NCBI GenBank assembly: GCA_965203985.1
Contig: CBDBDS010000012.1
Coordinates: forward strand, 62,001 to 126,000
Direction: 5' to 3'
Origin: Bin87 sp965203985
GTDB taxonomy: Bacteria > Chloroflexota > Dehalococcoidia > Lucifugimonadales > UBA3495
DNA length: 64,000 nucleotides
Below, piece by piece: positions 50,421-58,527 of this stretch. A program made the position numbers and the translations under genes. The notes beneath the pieces were generated by a model. The model was not told the DNA's origin, did no database searches, and worked only from the letters and a program-made list of their open reading frames with translations. Within the stretch, counting starts at the first letter, position 1. Every line of letters starts with the position of its first letter.

Positions 50421-52895
50421 CTAGGCCACAGGCAAGGCGGCCATTTCTCCTTTCCGCACTTTGATGCAGATCTTGCCGTCTTCGTCCATGTCGACGATCG
50501 CAGTGTCCCCTTCCTCGAACTTGCCTCCGAGGAGTTCGTCGGACAGCCGGTCCTCAACCTCGTTCTGGATCAAGCGGCGCAGCGGGCGCGCTCCCAGCAC
50601 CGGATCGAAACCATTTGCCCCAAGGTACTCGCGAGCCGGCTCGGTGAGCTCGATGCTGATCTCGCGTTCGCTCAGCTCTTCGCGGACCATGTTCATCATC
50701 AGGTCAACGATCTGGTGGATTTCTTCCCTGCTCAGGGCATGGAACACGATGGTGGCGTCCAGCCGGTTGAGGAACTCGGGGCGGAAGAAGCGCTTGACCT
50801 CGTCCATGACCTTGTCCTTCATCCGCTCGTAAGCCTGGTGGTCCGTCTGCGACTGTTCGGACTTCACGGCGAACCCCAACGAGGTGTCGCGCTTGATCAG
50901 GTCCGACCCGAGGTTGCTGGTCATCACGATGATCGAGTTGCGGAAGTCTACCCGGCGGCCCCGGGCATCCGTCAACTGGCCGGCGTCGAAGATCTGCAGC
51001 AGGATGTTGAAGATCTCCGGGTGGGCCTTTTCGATCTCATCCAGGAGGATCGCGCAGTAGTTCTTCTTGCGCACGCCTTCGGTGAGCTGTCCGCCCTCGT
51101 CGTAGCCGACGTAGCCCGGAGGCGCGCCAATGAGACGGGCGGTGGTGTGGCGCTCCTGGAATTCCGACATGTCCAGCCGGATCATGTTGTCCTCGTGGCC
51201 GAACAGGAACTCCGCCATGGCGCGCACCAGCTCGGTCTTGCCCACGCCGGTGGGGCCGAGGAACAGGAAAACGCCGATGGGATGGCGCGGGTCCTTGAGG
51301 CCGGCCCGGGCCCGGCGCACCGCCTTGGAGATGCCCACGATGGCTTCGTCCTGGCCGATGATCCGCTTGTGCAGTTCCTCCTCCATGCGGAGCAACCGCT
51401 CAGTCTCTTCCTGCGCCAGCCGGGTTACCGGGATACCGGTCCACATGCTGACCACCTCGGCGATATCTTCCTCGGTAACCTGCGTGCGTTCCTTGTTGCG
51501 GTCCGCCTTCCACTCCCGCTCCATGTCGCCCACGTTCTCGGACAAGTGGAGTTCGCGGTCGCGGAGTTCCGCGGCGACTTCGTATTGTTGCGAAGCGATG
51601 GCCTCGTCCTTTTCCTTGCGCACCCGCTCCAGGACTTCCATCGCGTCTTTGACTTCCTGCGGAGCGTGGCTGCCGCGCAGGCGGACGCGTGAACCCGCTT
51701 CGTCCAGCAGGTCGATGGCCTTGTCGGGCAGGAAGCGGTCGGGGATGTACCGGGTCGACAGCGTGGCCGCCGCCCGAACCGCGTCCTCGGTGATTTCAAC
51801 GTTGTGGTGGTCCTCGTACTGAACCTTGACGCCACGCAGGATGTCCACGGTCATCTCAGCGTCGGGCTCTTCCACGCGCACGGGCTGGAGCCGTCGCTCG
51901 AGAGCCGGGTCGCGCTCCACGTACTTGCGGTAGTCGTCCAGCGTGGTTGCGCCGATGCACTGGATCTCGCCACGGGCCAGGGACGGCTTCAGGATATTGG
52001 AAGCGTCCACGGCGCCTTCCGCGGCTCCGGCTCCGACCAGGGTGTGGATTTCGTCGATGAAGAGTACGCAGTTGCCGGAGGTCTTGATCTCCTCAATCAC
52101 TTTCTTCAACCGCTCTTCGAACTCGCCTCGGTATTTGGTGCCGGCGACCAAGGCACCCATATCCAGGGTGACCAGGCGCTTGCCCTGCAGAGTGTCCGGG
52201 ACGTCGCCCGAGGAGATCTGCTGGGCCATCGCTTCCACGATGGCGGTCTTGCCGACGCCGGGCTCTCCCACCAGGACCGGGTTGTTCTTGGTCCGGCGGC
52301 TGAGGATCTGGGTCACGCGCTCGATCTCGGTGTCCCGGCCGATCACCGGGTCCAGCTTGCCGCCCATGGCCGCGTTGGTCAGGTCGACGCCCAACTGGTC
52401 CAGGGTGGGAGTGCGCGTGGACGAACTCCGGCTGGTGGAACTCCCCGTGCCCGAGTTGCTGAGGATCCGGTGGGTCTCGGCGCGGACCTTCTCCAGGTTG
52501 ACGCCCAGGCTCTCCAGGACGCCGGCCGCGACGCCTTCTCCTTCCCGGAGCAGGCCGATCAGCAAGTGCTCCGTTCCGATGTAGGTGTGGTTCATCCTGC
52601 GGGCCTCGTCGACGGCCAGTTCCACGACCTTCTTGGCCCTGGGGGTGAGGCCGATCTCGCCCTGCGCCGGGCGCTCGCCCCGCCCGATGATGAACTCGAC
52701 GGCCGAGCGCACCTTGGTCAGGTCAACGCTCAGCCCCGACAGCACTCGAGCGGCTACGCCCTCGGTCTCCCGTACCAGGCCAAGCAGGATGTGCTCGGTC
52801 CCGATGTAGTTGTGGTTGAACCGCTGCGCTTCTTCCTGGGCCAGGGACAAAACCCGCCGTGCCCGTTCTGAGAACTTCTCGAATCTGCTGCCCAT
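50421..52895 (-). CDS. clpC: ATP-dependent Clp protease ATP-binding subunit ClpC
   Basis: An 824-residue AAA+ unfoldase. Two Clp N repeats open it (FSERARRVLSLAQEEAQRFNHNYIGTEHILLGL and LTPRAKKVVELAVDEARRMNHTYIGTEHLLIGL). The first ATPase has GEPGVGKT, a UVR-type middle segment (EKDEAIASQQYEVAAELRDRE) marks it as ClpC, and the second ATPase has GPTGVGKT. It is normal length. AGGAG precedes the ATG. The usual mcsA/mcsB/ctsR neighbours are absent. Confidence 0.96.
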   Translation of the reverse strand: MGSRFEKFSERARRVLSLAQEEAQRFNHNYIGTEHILLGLVRETEGVAARVLSGLSVDLTKVRSAVEFIIGRGERPAQGEIGLTPRAKKVVELAVDEARRMNHTYIGTEHLLIGLLREGEGVAAGVLESLGVNLEKVRAETHRILSNSGTGSSTSRSSSTRTPTLDQLGVDLTNAAMGGKLDPVIGRDTEIERVTQILSRRTKNNPVLVGEPGVGKTAIVEAMAQQISSGDVPDTLQGKRLVTLDMGALVAGTKYRGEFEERLKKVIEEIKTSGNCVLFIDEIHTLVGAGAAEGAVDASNILKPSLARGEIQCIGATTLDDYRKYVERDPALERRLQPVRVEEPDAEMTVDILRGVKVQYEDHHNVEITEDAVRAAATLSTRYIPDRFLPDKAIDLLDEAGSRVRLRGSHAPQEVKDAMEVLERVRKEKDEAIASQQYEVAAELRDRELHLSENVGDMEREWKADRNKERTQVTEEDIAEVVSMWTGIPVTRLAQEETERLLRMEEELHKRIIGQDEAIVGISKAVRRARAGLKDPRHPIGVFLFLGPTGVGKTELVRAMAEFLFGHEDNMIRLDMSEFQERHTTARLIGAPPGYVGYDEGGQLTEGVRKKNYCAILLDEIEKAHPEIFNILLQIFDAGQLTDARGRRVDFRNSIIVMTSNLGSDLIKRDTSLGFAVKSEQSQTDHQAYERMKDKVMDEVKRFFRPEFLNRLDATIVFHALSREEIHQIVDLMMNMVREELSEREISIELTEPAREYLGANGFDPVLGARPLRRLIQNEVEDRLSDELLGGKFEEGDTAIVDMDEDGKICIKVRKGEMAALPVA

Positions 52896-52962
52896 GAGAC
52901 TCTCCTGGGTTGAGGTCAGGCCAACCGGTGCGTGCTGGCGGCGCTATTTTACCGTATTCGGG

Positions 52963-53009
52963 CAAAAATAAAAGCGGCCCTGCCCCCGAATCGTAACGGG
53001 GAAGCCGCT
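52963..53009 (-). terminator. Rho-independent terminator of 5S rRNA
   Basis: On the minus strand AGCGGC and CCCCG pair with GCCGCT and CGGGG around a short loop (52973-53009), followed by TTTATTTTT (52963-52972). It lies 102 bases after the 5S gene. Confidence 0.75.
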
Positions 53010-53111
53010 CGGTTGATGTTTCAACCTATCGCGTTACGTGGCCTACAGTCGCCTGCGATTCCTTGCTGCGCCATCACGCCCGCCCCGACTACTTTGTGAG
53101 TTTTGGTACTT

Positions 53112-53227
53112 TCCGGCGGTGACCTATTTTCCCACTCCGTCACCAGAGCAGTATCGTCGGCGCTGGGGCGTTTCACTTCCGTGTTCGGGATGGGTACGGG
53201 TGGGACCACCCCGCTTGAACCACCAGA
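53112..53227 (-). rRNA. rrf: 5S ribosomal RNA, unlinked to 16S/23S
   Basis: A 116-nt gene with the universal core CCCATCCCGAACACGGAAG and CGATACTG. Terminal helix I is TCTGGTGGT paired with ACCGCCGGA. No 23S or 16S sequence adjoins it; clpC lies downstream and a divergent tRNA-Lys upstream, so it is transcribed on its own. Confidence 0.95.
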
Positions 53228-53240
53228 AAGTAACGTGGCA

Positions 53241-53269
53241 ATTATGCCTCATATCTCGAGGCTTGGCAA
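53241..53269 (-). promoter_or_regulatory. Predicted promoter of 5S rRNA
   Basis: Minus strand: TTGCCA (53264-53269), a 17-bp spacer and CATAAT (53241-53246). The start of transcription should fall a few bases before the mature 5' end at 53227. Confidence 0.65.
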
Positions 53270-53320
53270 GGGTAGCGCGGCCCGAAATTATCCGGTGATT
53301 TCAGGGCCTAACCGCCCCTA

Positions 53321-53329
53321 TGCTATACT
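53321..53329 (+). promoter_or_regulatory. Extended -10 promoter of tRNA-Lys
   Basis: TGCTATACT, 30 bases before tRNA-Lys. No good -35 hexamer. Confidence 0.5.
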
Positions 53330-53359
53330 GGGGCACGACCCGCGGAGCGCCGCGCGAGG

Positions 53360-53435
53360 GGGCCGTTAGCTCAGCTGGCAGAGCACCGGACTTTTAATCC
53401 GGGTGTCGTGGGTTCGATCCCCACACGGCCCACCA
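53360..53435 (+). tRNA. tRNA-Lys (anticodon TTT)
   Basis: Acceptor GGGCCGT/ACGGCCC, anticodon stem CCGGA/TCCGG with loop CTTTTAA, T loop TTCGATC, discriminator A. Unlike the other three tRNA genes here, CCA is encoded (53433-53435). Confidence 0.95.
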
Positions 53436-53573
53436 TGGCTCCCCAATTCCCACGATTTGCGTTTGATCTTGTCGCGTGCGCCACACCCGTAGCCGGATAA
53501 TGGCCGCGGTAGCCCCCGCCGTGCCGAAGCGCAAGGGTTCCCGGCCGGTGTAACGCGAACCGGAGTGAACGTC

Positions 53574-54044
53574 ATGGCCGATAAGGTTCCGTCGCGGCCG
53601 CGCAAGCCCTCAACCAAACCCGCCGACAACTCCACCGGCGAGGTCCGGCTCCTCTCCGGCGGCAACCCCCAGATCGCCAAGGCCGACGGCGACGCTCCCG
53701 TGCAGGCGTACATCGCGGCCATGCCCGAGTGGAAAAGCGATGTTGGCCGCCGCCTCGACGAGCTAATCGTGCGCACCGTTCCCGAGATACGCAAGGCGGT
53801 GCGGTGGAACTCGCCCTTCTACGGAGTCGAAGGTCAGGGTTGGTTCCTCAGCTACCACGTTTTTACCCGTTACGTGAAGGTCACCTTCCTCAACGGGGGT
53901 TCCCTGGACCCCCTTCCCCCGGTGGAATCGAGGGACAAGGACACCCGGTACTACCACATTTACGAGGACAGCGCGATCGACGAGGAACTCGTCGCCAGTT
54001 GGACCCGGCAGGCCGCTGCCATTCCTGGTTGGCACGGGTTCTGA
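53574..54044 (+). CDS. DUF1801-domain protein
   Basis: A 156-residue protein started at MADKVPS (GGAG eight bases upstream; GTG at 53565 is in frame). A Lys/Pro-rich N-terminal 30 residues precede the YdhG/DUF1801 fold: VQAYIAAMPEWKSDVGRRLDELIVRTVPEIRKAVRWNSPFYGVEGQGWFLSYHVFTRYVKVTFLNG. Members are small proteins of unknown function related to frataxin-like folds. The 138 bases before it, after tRNA-Lys, show nothing recognisable. Confidence 0.8.
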   Translation: MADKVPSRPRKPSTKPADNSTGEVRLLSGGNPQIAKADGDAPVQAYIAAMPEWKSDVGRRLDELIVRTVPEIRKAVRWNSPFYGVEGQGWFLSYHVFTRYVKVTFLNGGSLDPLPPVESRDKDTRYYHIYEDSAIDEELVASWTRQAAAIPGWHGF

Positions 54045-54192
54045 TCCATGAGATGGAGGATTTCGCGGAAGCGATGACGCCGGAACTTCAGGAGCAGGAG
54101 GAGCGCCGGCGTGAACGCACCGGGGGCTGATGTATGTATCCCGAATTTTCCGTGGGCGGCCGTATCAGCGGCTGCTCCTTGCTGGTGATCCG

Positions 54193-54636
54193 ATGACTAC
54201 TGTCCGGGTGGCAACGAGCGCAGATCGAGATGCGGCCATTGACCTGGCTCGCAGGCTCCTCACCGAACTGGGTGGTACACCGGCCCCGGCAGAGGCGATG
54301 GCGCCGGTGTTTGAGTCGTTTGCTGACGATGGTCCGGCCGGTTTCGTGGTGCTGGGAGAAAACGAAGGCCAATTTGTCGCGGTGTGCACCGTTTCCTTTG
54401 TCGATGCCCTGCGCACCGCGGGCCGCTACGCCATCATCCAGGAAATGTACGTCGATCCCGGCGTGCGCAGTTCGGGTGTCGGCATGGAAGTCCTCCAGTT
54501 CGCCCTTTACCATGCGATCTCCCGCGGTTGCGCCATGGTCGAGTTGGGCACTCCGTTCCATGGCGACCGGCAGATCCAGTTTTACCAGCGTGCCGGGTTC
54601 ACCAACGTTGGCGCCCGCCTCCGCTGGCGTCCGTAA
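54193..54636 (+). CDS. GNAT-family N-acetyltransferase
   Basis: A 147-residue GCN5-related enzyme. VATSADRDAAIDLARRLL is the first motif, GFVVLGENEGQFVAVCTVSFV the central sheet, and IIQEMYVDPGVRSSGVGMEVLQFALYHAISRGCAMVELGT motif A (R-S-S-G-V-G in place of the Q/R-x-x-G-x-G/A pyrophosphate loop); QFYQRAGF closes the fold. ATG 54193 is preferred; the frame opens at 54130. The substrate is unknown. The phosphatase gene starts 9 bases later. Confidence 0.88.
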   Translation: MTTVRVATSADRDAAIDLARRLLTELGGTPAPAEAMAPVFESFADDGPAGFVVLGENEGQFVAVCTVSFVDALRTAGRYAIIQEMYVDPGVRSSGVGMEVLQFALYHAISRGCAMVELGTPFHGDRQIQFYQRAGFTNVGARLRWRP

Positions 54637-54644
54637 CCGGGAGC

Positions 54645-55202
54645 GTGTCCACCCTTATTCTCCTCCGGCACTGCCAGGCAGCGGGCCAGGAACCGGAGGC
54701 GCCGCTCACCCCCGTCGGTCAGCGCCAGGCCCGTGACTTGGCTCAATTCCTGTCCGCATATCCGGTCGATGTGATCGTCGCCAGCGCCTACGTCCGGGCC
54801 CAGCAGACCGCCCAACCGCTGGCCGACCTTTTGCATCTTAGCGTTCAAGTCGATCCCCGGTTGAACGAACGCAGGCTGTCACCGCACCCCATCGACAACT
54901 GGCGTGAGGTCGTGCGCGATTCCTTTACGGACCGCGACCTGCGGGCGCCCGGCGGAGAATCGGCAAATGACGTGCTGCTGCGCGCATGGTCCGCCTTGAA
55001 CGACTTGCTGATTGGTTCGGCGCTACAGCCGGTGGTTGTCACCCACGGCAACCTGCTGGCCCTGTTGCTGCACTCGATTGATCCCGGTTTCGGCTACCTC
55101 GGATGGGAAAACCTGTCCAACCCGGACGTGTACCGGGTGGAGGTCGACGGCGATGGCCGGATGAGTTTCCGACGCCTGTGGAACCCGTCCCGCATTCGCT
55201 GA
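54645..55202 (+). CDS. Histidine phosphatase (phosphoglycerate mutase-like) family protein
   Basis: A 185-residue protein with a GTG start. LILLRHCQAAGQEPEAPLTPVGQRQARDLAQFL carries the catalytic RHG motif as RHC, with Cys replacing Gly. SAYVRAQQTAQPLA supplies the Arg, LNERRLS the Glu and VVTHGNLLALLL the second His. It likely dephosphorylates a small phosphomonoester. It is downstream of and close to the GNAT gene. Confidence 0.85.
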   Translation: MSTLILLRHCQAAGQEPEAPLTPVGQRQARDLAQFLSAYPVDVIVASAYVRAQQTAQPLADLLHLSVQVDPRLNERRLSPHPIDNWREVVRDSFTDRDLRAPGGESANDVLLRAWSALNDLLIGSALQPVVVTHGNLLALLLHSIDPGFGYLGWENLSNPDVYRVEVDGDGRMSFRRLWNPSRIR

Positions 55203-55292
55203 GCGTTCGGTTGCGCCCGATTGCCAAGCCATATAAAGTTGCCGCAACCCGATATTCCGAGCATCCAAGACCCAGGAACAGGAGGCATCATC

Positions 55293-56048
55293 ATGGCCAG
55301 GTTGGAAGGCAAAGTGGCGCTCATCAGCGGCGGCGCGCGTGGTCAGGGCGCAATCGAGGCCCGCATGTTCGCTGAGGAAGGCGCAAGCGTCGTCATCGGC
55401 GACATCCTCGACGATCAGGGTCGCCAGACCGAGGCCGAACTGCAGGAACTCGGCTACAACGTCACCTACGTTCACCTCGACGTCACCAGCGAGTCCGATT
55501 GGGAAGCGGCGGTCCAGGCCGCCATCGACACCTACGGCAAGCTCGACGTCCTCCTGAACAACGCGGGCATCCTCATCCGCAAGAACATCGAGGAAACCAC
55601 AGAGGATGACTGGGACCGCATCTTCGCCGTCAACGCCAAGGGCGTTTTCCTCGGCACCAAGGCGGCAATCCCCGCCATGCGCGACGCCGGCGGCGGTTCG
55701 ATCATCAACATCTCCTCCACCGCCGGTCTGGTGGGCAGCCCCAACGGCTCGGCCAGCTACACCGCCACCAAGGGCGCGGTGCGCCTGTTCACCAAGTCAA
55801 CCGCCATCCAGCATGCTCGCGAGGGCATCCGTTGCAATTCTATCCACCCCGGCCCGATTGAAACCGACATGATCGCCGATACCCTCAACGACCCCGCCAA
55901 CATGGCCTTGCGCATGCAGCGGCTCCCGTTGGGTCGGGTCGGGAAGCCCAGCGAGATCGCCTACGGCGCAATCTATCTGGCCTCTGACGAATCGTCCTTC
56001 GTCACTGGTTCCGAGGTGGTGATCGACGGCGGGACTACCGCTGCCTAG
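55293..56048 (+). CDS. Short-chain dehydrogenase/reductase
   Basis: A 251-residue classical SDR. VALISGGARGQGAIEARMFAEEGASVVIGDI is the cofactor loop (TGxxxGxG as SGGARGQG), with Asp after the second strand favouring NAD. LLNNAGI, NISSTAGLVGS (Ser), YTATKGAV (Tyr and Lys) and HPGPIETDM complete the active site. GGAGG precedes the ATG. It starts a likely operon with the amidohydrolase at 56061. Confidence 0.93.
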   Translation: MARLEGKVALISGGARGQGAIEARMFAEEGASVVIGDILDDQGRQTEAELQELGYNVTYVHLDVTSESDWEAAVQAAIDTYGKLDVLLNNAGILIRKNIEETTEDDWDRIFAVNAKGVFLGTKAAIPAMRDAGGGSIINISSTAGLVGSPNGSASYTATKGAVRLFTKSTAIQHAREGIRCNSIHPGPIETDMIADTLNDPANMALRMQRLPLGRVGKPSEIAYGAIYLASDESSFVTGSEVVIDGGTTAA

Positions 56049-56060
56049 GGAGAGGATGCC

Positions 56061-56870
56061 ATGGCTACCGTTATCGACACCCATTGCCACGCCTCGCCCT
56101 ACTGGTTCGAACCGGTCGAAATCCTCCTCGATGAGATGGAGCGGGCCGGCGTCGACCAGGCCGTCCTGACCCAGTTCTTCGGCGTCTTCGACAACACCTA
56201 CCTGATCGAGGCGGTTAAACGATTCCCCGGTCGGTTCGCCGTGATCGCCATCGTCGACCACACCCAGCCCGATGCGGTCGACCGTGTCGCCGAACTCAAG
56301 GACCAGGGCGCAGACGGCCTGCGTTTCCAGTGCTCGTGGCGGTCTCCCGGTGACGACCCGCTGGCCCTCTGGCGCAAGTGCGCCGATCTTGGCGTCGTTG
56401 CCAGCGTGATGGGTCCCGCGGAACACTACGCCGCGCCGGAGTTCGAGGAGATCATCCGCGAACTGCCGAACCTGAACATCGTCATTGAGCACCTGGCCGG
56501 CGTCGGCGCGTTCTGGGGCCCGGGCCGCGCCGACACCGAAATCCCCATGGACGCCTACCGGAAAACCCTCGAGCTTGCCAAGTATCCCAACGTGTACATG
56601 AAGATACCGGGCCTTGGGGAGTTTTGCCCGCGGCCCCAACCCTTCCGCCAACCCATCCCCTTCGATAACATCCCGCCGCTGATCGAAATGGCAGTCGAGG
56701 CTTTTGGCGGCGACCGCCTCATGTGGGGCAGCGACTTCCCGCCCTCGGCCAACCGGGAGGGCTACCGCAACGCTCTGCGTTTCCCCATGGAGCTGATCGA
56801 CTACCCGAGCACGGAGGCGCGGGACATGGTCTTCGGCGGCACGGCGGCCAATCTCTGGGAGTTTCGTTAA
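56061..56870 (+). CDS. Amidohydrolase-2 family (TIM-barrel) protein
   Basis: A 269-residue protein. VIDTHCHASPYWF gives the HxH metal ligands, IEHLAGVGAFWG a further His, and RLMWGSDFPPSANREGY the catalytic Asp; this pattern fits amidohydrolase-related decarboxylases and lactonases (2-pyrone-4,6-dicarboxylate lactonase type). GGAGAGG precedes the ATG, 12 bases after the SDR gene. The pair probably acts on one catabolic intermediate. Confidence 0.88.
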   Translation: MATVIDTHCHASPYWFEPVEILLDEMERAGVDQAVLTQFFGVFDNTYLIEAVKRFPGRFAVIAIVDHTQPDAVDRVAELKDQGADGLRFQCSWRSPGDDPLALWRKCADLGVVASVMGPAEHYAAPEFEEIIRELPNLNIVIEHLAGVGAFWGPGRADTEIPMDAYRKTLELAKYPNVYMKIPGLGEFCPRPQPFRQPIPFDNIPPLIEMAVEAFGGDRLMWGSDFPPSANREGYRNALRFPMELIDYPSTEARDMVFGGTAANLWEFR

Positions 56871-56969
56871 ATTCCCGCCCGCCATTCCGACTCTGCCGGA
56901 ATTCATCGGGATTTTCTGGACTGCGGCTTCCGCCGCCGCGACGGACTGTCAACGACAGGAGGTTTCACG

Positions 56970-57491
56970 ATGCCAAGATTCGCAGTTGACCTGAACACCG
57001 CAGACGGGCGCGCCAAGGTCGGCGGACAACCCTGGCGGGTCGCTCCCGGCCTCGTGCCCGGCGAACCCAACGAAGGCCTGACCGCCCAGATTCTCGCCAC
57101 CCCGGCCCGCCTGGCCGACTATGACGACTCCGGGTGGGACGTCTGCGACAACGTGCGGCAGAGCCTGTCCGTCGGTTTCACCTTCGCCTGGTACCGCATC
57201 GCCGTCACCCTGCCCGAAACCATCGACGGCGCCAGCGTCGCCGGCTCGCGCGTCTGGTTCGAGACCAACTTCGACAACTACGGCGAGGTCTGGGTCAACG
57301 GCGAAATCGACCGCGCCTACGGCAGCATCGTCGGCCTGAACACTCCGCACCGGGTCGAGATCGCCGAGGTCGGCGAACCCGGCTCGCAATATGTCATCGC
57401 CTGTCTCTGTCTCAACGGGCCGCTGGCCGCCCCGCGCGGCGGCATCTTCATGCGCTTCGCTACCCTGGCCTTCGAGTCAACTGACAACTAG
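56970..57491 (+). CDS. Galactose-binding-like jelly-roll protein
   Basis: A 173-residue single-domain protein. FAWYRIAVTLPETIDGASVAGSRVWFETNFDNYGEVWVNGEIDRAYGSIVGLNTPHRVEI resembles the carbohydrate-binding jelly roll found at the N-terminus of GH2 enzymes and related esterases (v.FE.n.D.yaevwVNGe). There is no signal peptide and no catalytic domain. ACAGGAGG precedes the ATG. It probably belongs with the SDR/amidohydrolase pair. Confidence 0.65.
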   Translation: MPRFAVDLNTADGRAKVGGQPWRVAPGLVPGEPNEGLTAQILATPARLADYDDSGWDVCDNVRQSLSVGFTFAWYRIAVTLPETIDGASVAGSRVWFETNFDNYGEVWVNGEIDRAYGSIVGLNTPHRVEIAEVGEPGSQYVIACLCLNGPLAAPRGGIFMRFATLAFESTDN

Positions 57492-57519
57492 AGCCGCCGC
57501 GCGTTGTGCTACGATGACA

Positions 57520-57543
57520 GGGGCGGGTCGCAAAACCCGCCCC
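57520..57543 (+). terminator. Hairpin after the jelly-roll gene
   Basis: GGGGCGGGT and ACCCGCCCC form a 9-bp stem with loop CGCAAA, 29 bases after the stop. No U-tract. Confidence 0.5.
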
Positions 57544-57573
57544 TGCTGATTACGTGTACAGGGAGGCCTTACG

Positions 57574-58092
57574 ATGGCGAACTGGCAGCACTGCCCGGCG
57601 GTAGAACGGCATGCGCAGCGGAATGGCGGGCTGTGGGTTTTCAAGGGAACCGACGTGCCACTGTACCGGCTGTACGAGCGTTGGCGTCGGGGATGACGGT
57701 GAGGGATTTTGCGGAGCGGTTCGGGGTAGCGATTGAGCGGGTAGTGGAGGCTTTATGCTATGAGGCCAACGAACTGCACGACTACCGGCTTGACTATCCC
57801 GAGGGAGTGCCCCGGATGCGTAATCCGGAGAGCAGGCAAAACGGGCCGGACGACGCTATTTGGAGAACTTGCCCGTTGGTTGAACAGAACCCGGGCATAT
57901 TCGCTGGGGTCTGGATATTCAGGCGCAGTCGATTCCCGCTGTACACAGTGCATGACAACCTTGCGTCGGGCACGACGCTAGACGAGTTCGATGAGTGGTA
58001 CGCGATCGGACATAGCGAAGGTAAAAGCCATGCTGGAGCACGAATCGGCGACGCTGCGGGAAGTGCCGGTGGTCTATGCTGATACTGTTTGA
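57574..58092 (+). pseudogene. Frameshifted DUF433-type antitoxin with two DUF433-like units
   Basis: Three frames must be joined. Frame a (57574-57696): MANWQHCPAVERHAQRNGGLWVFKGTDVPLYRLY. Frame b: RALASGMTVRDFAERFGVAIERVVEALCYEANEL, then the second unit LVEQNPGIFAGVWIFRRSRFPLYTVHDNLASGTTLDEFDEWYA. Frame c: RSDIAKVKAMLEHESATLREVPVVYADTV. The shifts fall near 57661-57680 and 58000. The joined product matches DUF433 (NP.I.gG.....R.PV......LasGmt..EF...). GGAGG precedes the ATG. The stop overlaps the DUF5615 toxin gene, so the pair is an antitoxin-toxin operon with a broken antitoxin. Confidence 0.75.
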
Positions 58093-58435
58093 TCACTCAA
58101 CGCCGAGGGCATTGCGGGGATTTTTAACGGGGCACACAGTCCACACTGCTGAGCAACTCGGCTGGGAGCGACTGGCTAACGGCCTTCTGATAGTACAGGC
58201 GGAGGAATCTGGATATGAACTGCTGATATCTCCCGACCAGGGCATACAACATCAGCAAAATCTCGCCATTAGACGGATTGCCGTAATGGTTCTGATGAAA
58301 AACAACTGGGGTCTTATCCGCCCGCACGTCGGCGACATCATCACCGCCGTGAACCGAATTCAACCTGGCGAGTATGTCGAGATCGATTTTCCCATGCCGC
58401 CGCTCGAACCCTATATCCGCGGCGGCAGTCGATAA
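58076..58435 (+). CDS. DUF5615 PIN-like toxin
   Basis: A 119-residue PIN-like protein. MLILFDHSTPRALRGFLTGHTVHTAEQLGWERLANGLLIVQAEESGYELLISPDQGIQHQQNLAIRRIAVMVL matches the DUF5615/Mut7-C-like family, with acidic metal residues Asp (LFDH) and Asp (ISPDQ). The usual TTD-x-N form is altered to SPDQGI. The start overlaps the frameshifted DUF433 gene. It is intact, so it should not be toxic without antitoxin unless the antitoxin is still made. Confidence 0.85.
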   Translation: MLILFDHSTPRALRGFLTGHTVHTAEQLGWERLANGLLIVQAEESGYELLISPDQGIQHQQNLAIRRIAVMVLMKNNWGLIRPHVGDIITAVNRIQPGEYVEIDFPMPPLEPYIRGGSR

Positions 58436-58475
58436 TGAATCATCCAAAATGAGAACTGGGGAACGGACAACGATG

Positions 58476-58500
58476 AGGGCGGGTCAACTGGACCCGCCCT
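58476..58500 (+). terminator. Terminator after DUF5615 toxin
   Basis: AGGGCGGGTC and GACCCGCCCT form a 10-bp stem with loop AACTG, followed by TCGTTTT. It may also serve the converging dienelactone hydrolase gene. Confidence 0.65.
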
Positions 58501-58527
58501 TCGTTTTGCGACCGTATCAGGTGGTTT

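Noticed and set aside
54053..54130. 25-codon ORF (MEDFAEAMTPELQ...) between DUF1801 and GNAT genes
   Set aside because: It is very short, overlaps nothing recognisable and has no homology that I can identify; its coding status cannot be supported.
57694..57696. TGA in the DUF433 gene as a selenocysteine codon
   Set aside because: The frame before and after does not fit DUF433 across this TGA. The homology moves to another frame before it, so a frameshift explains it better.
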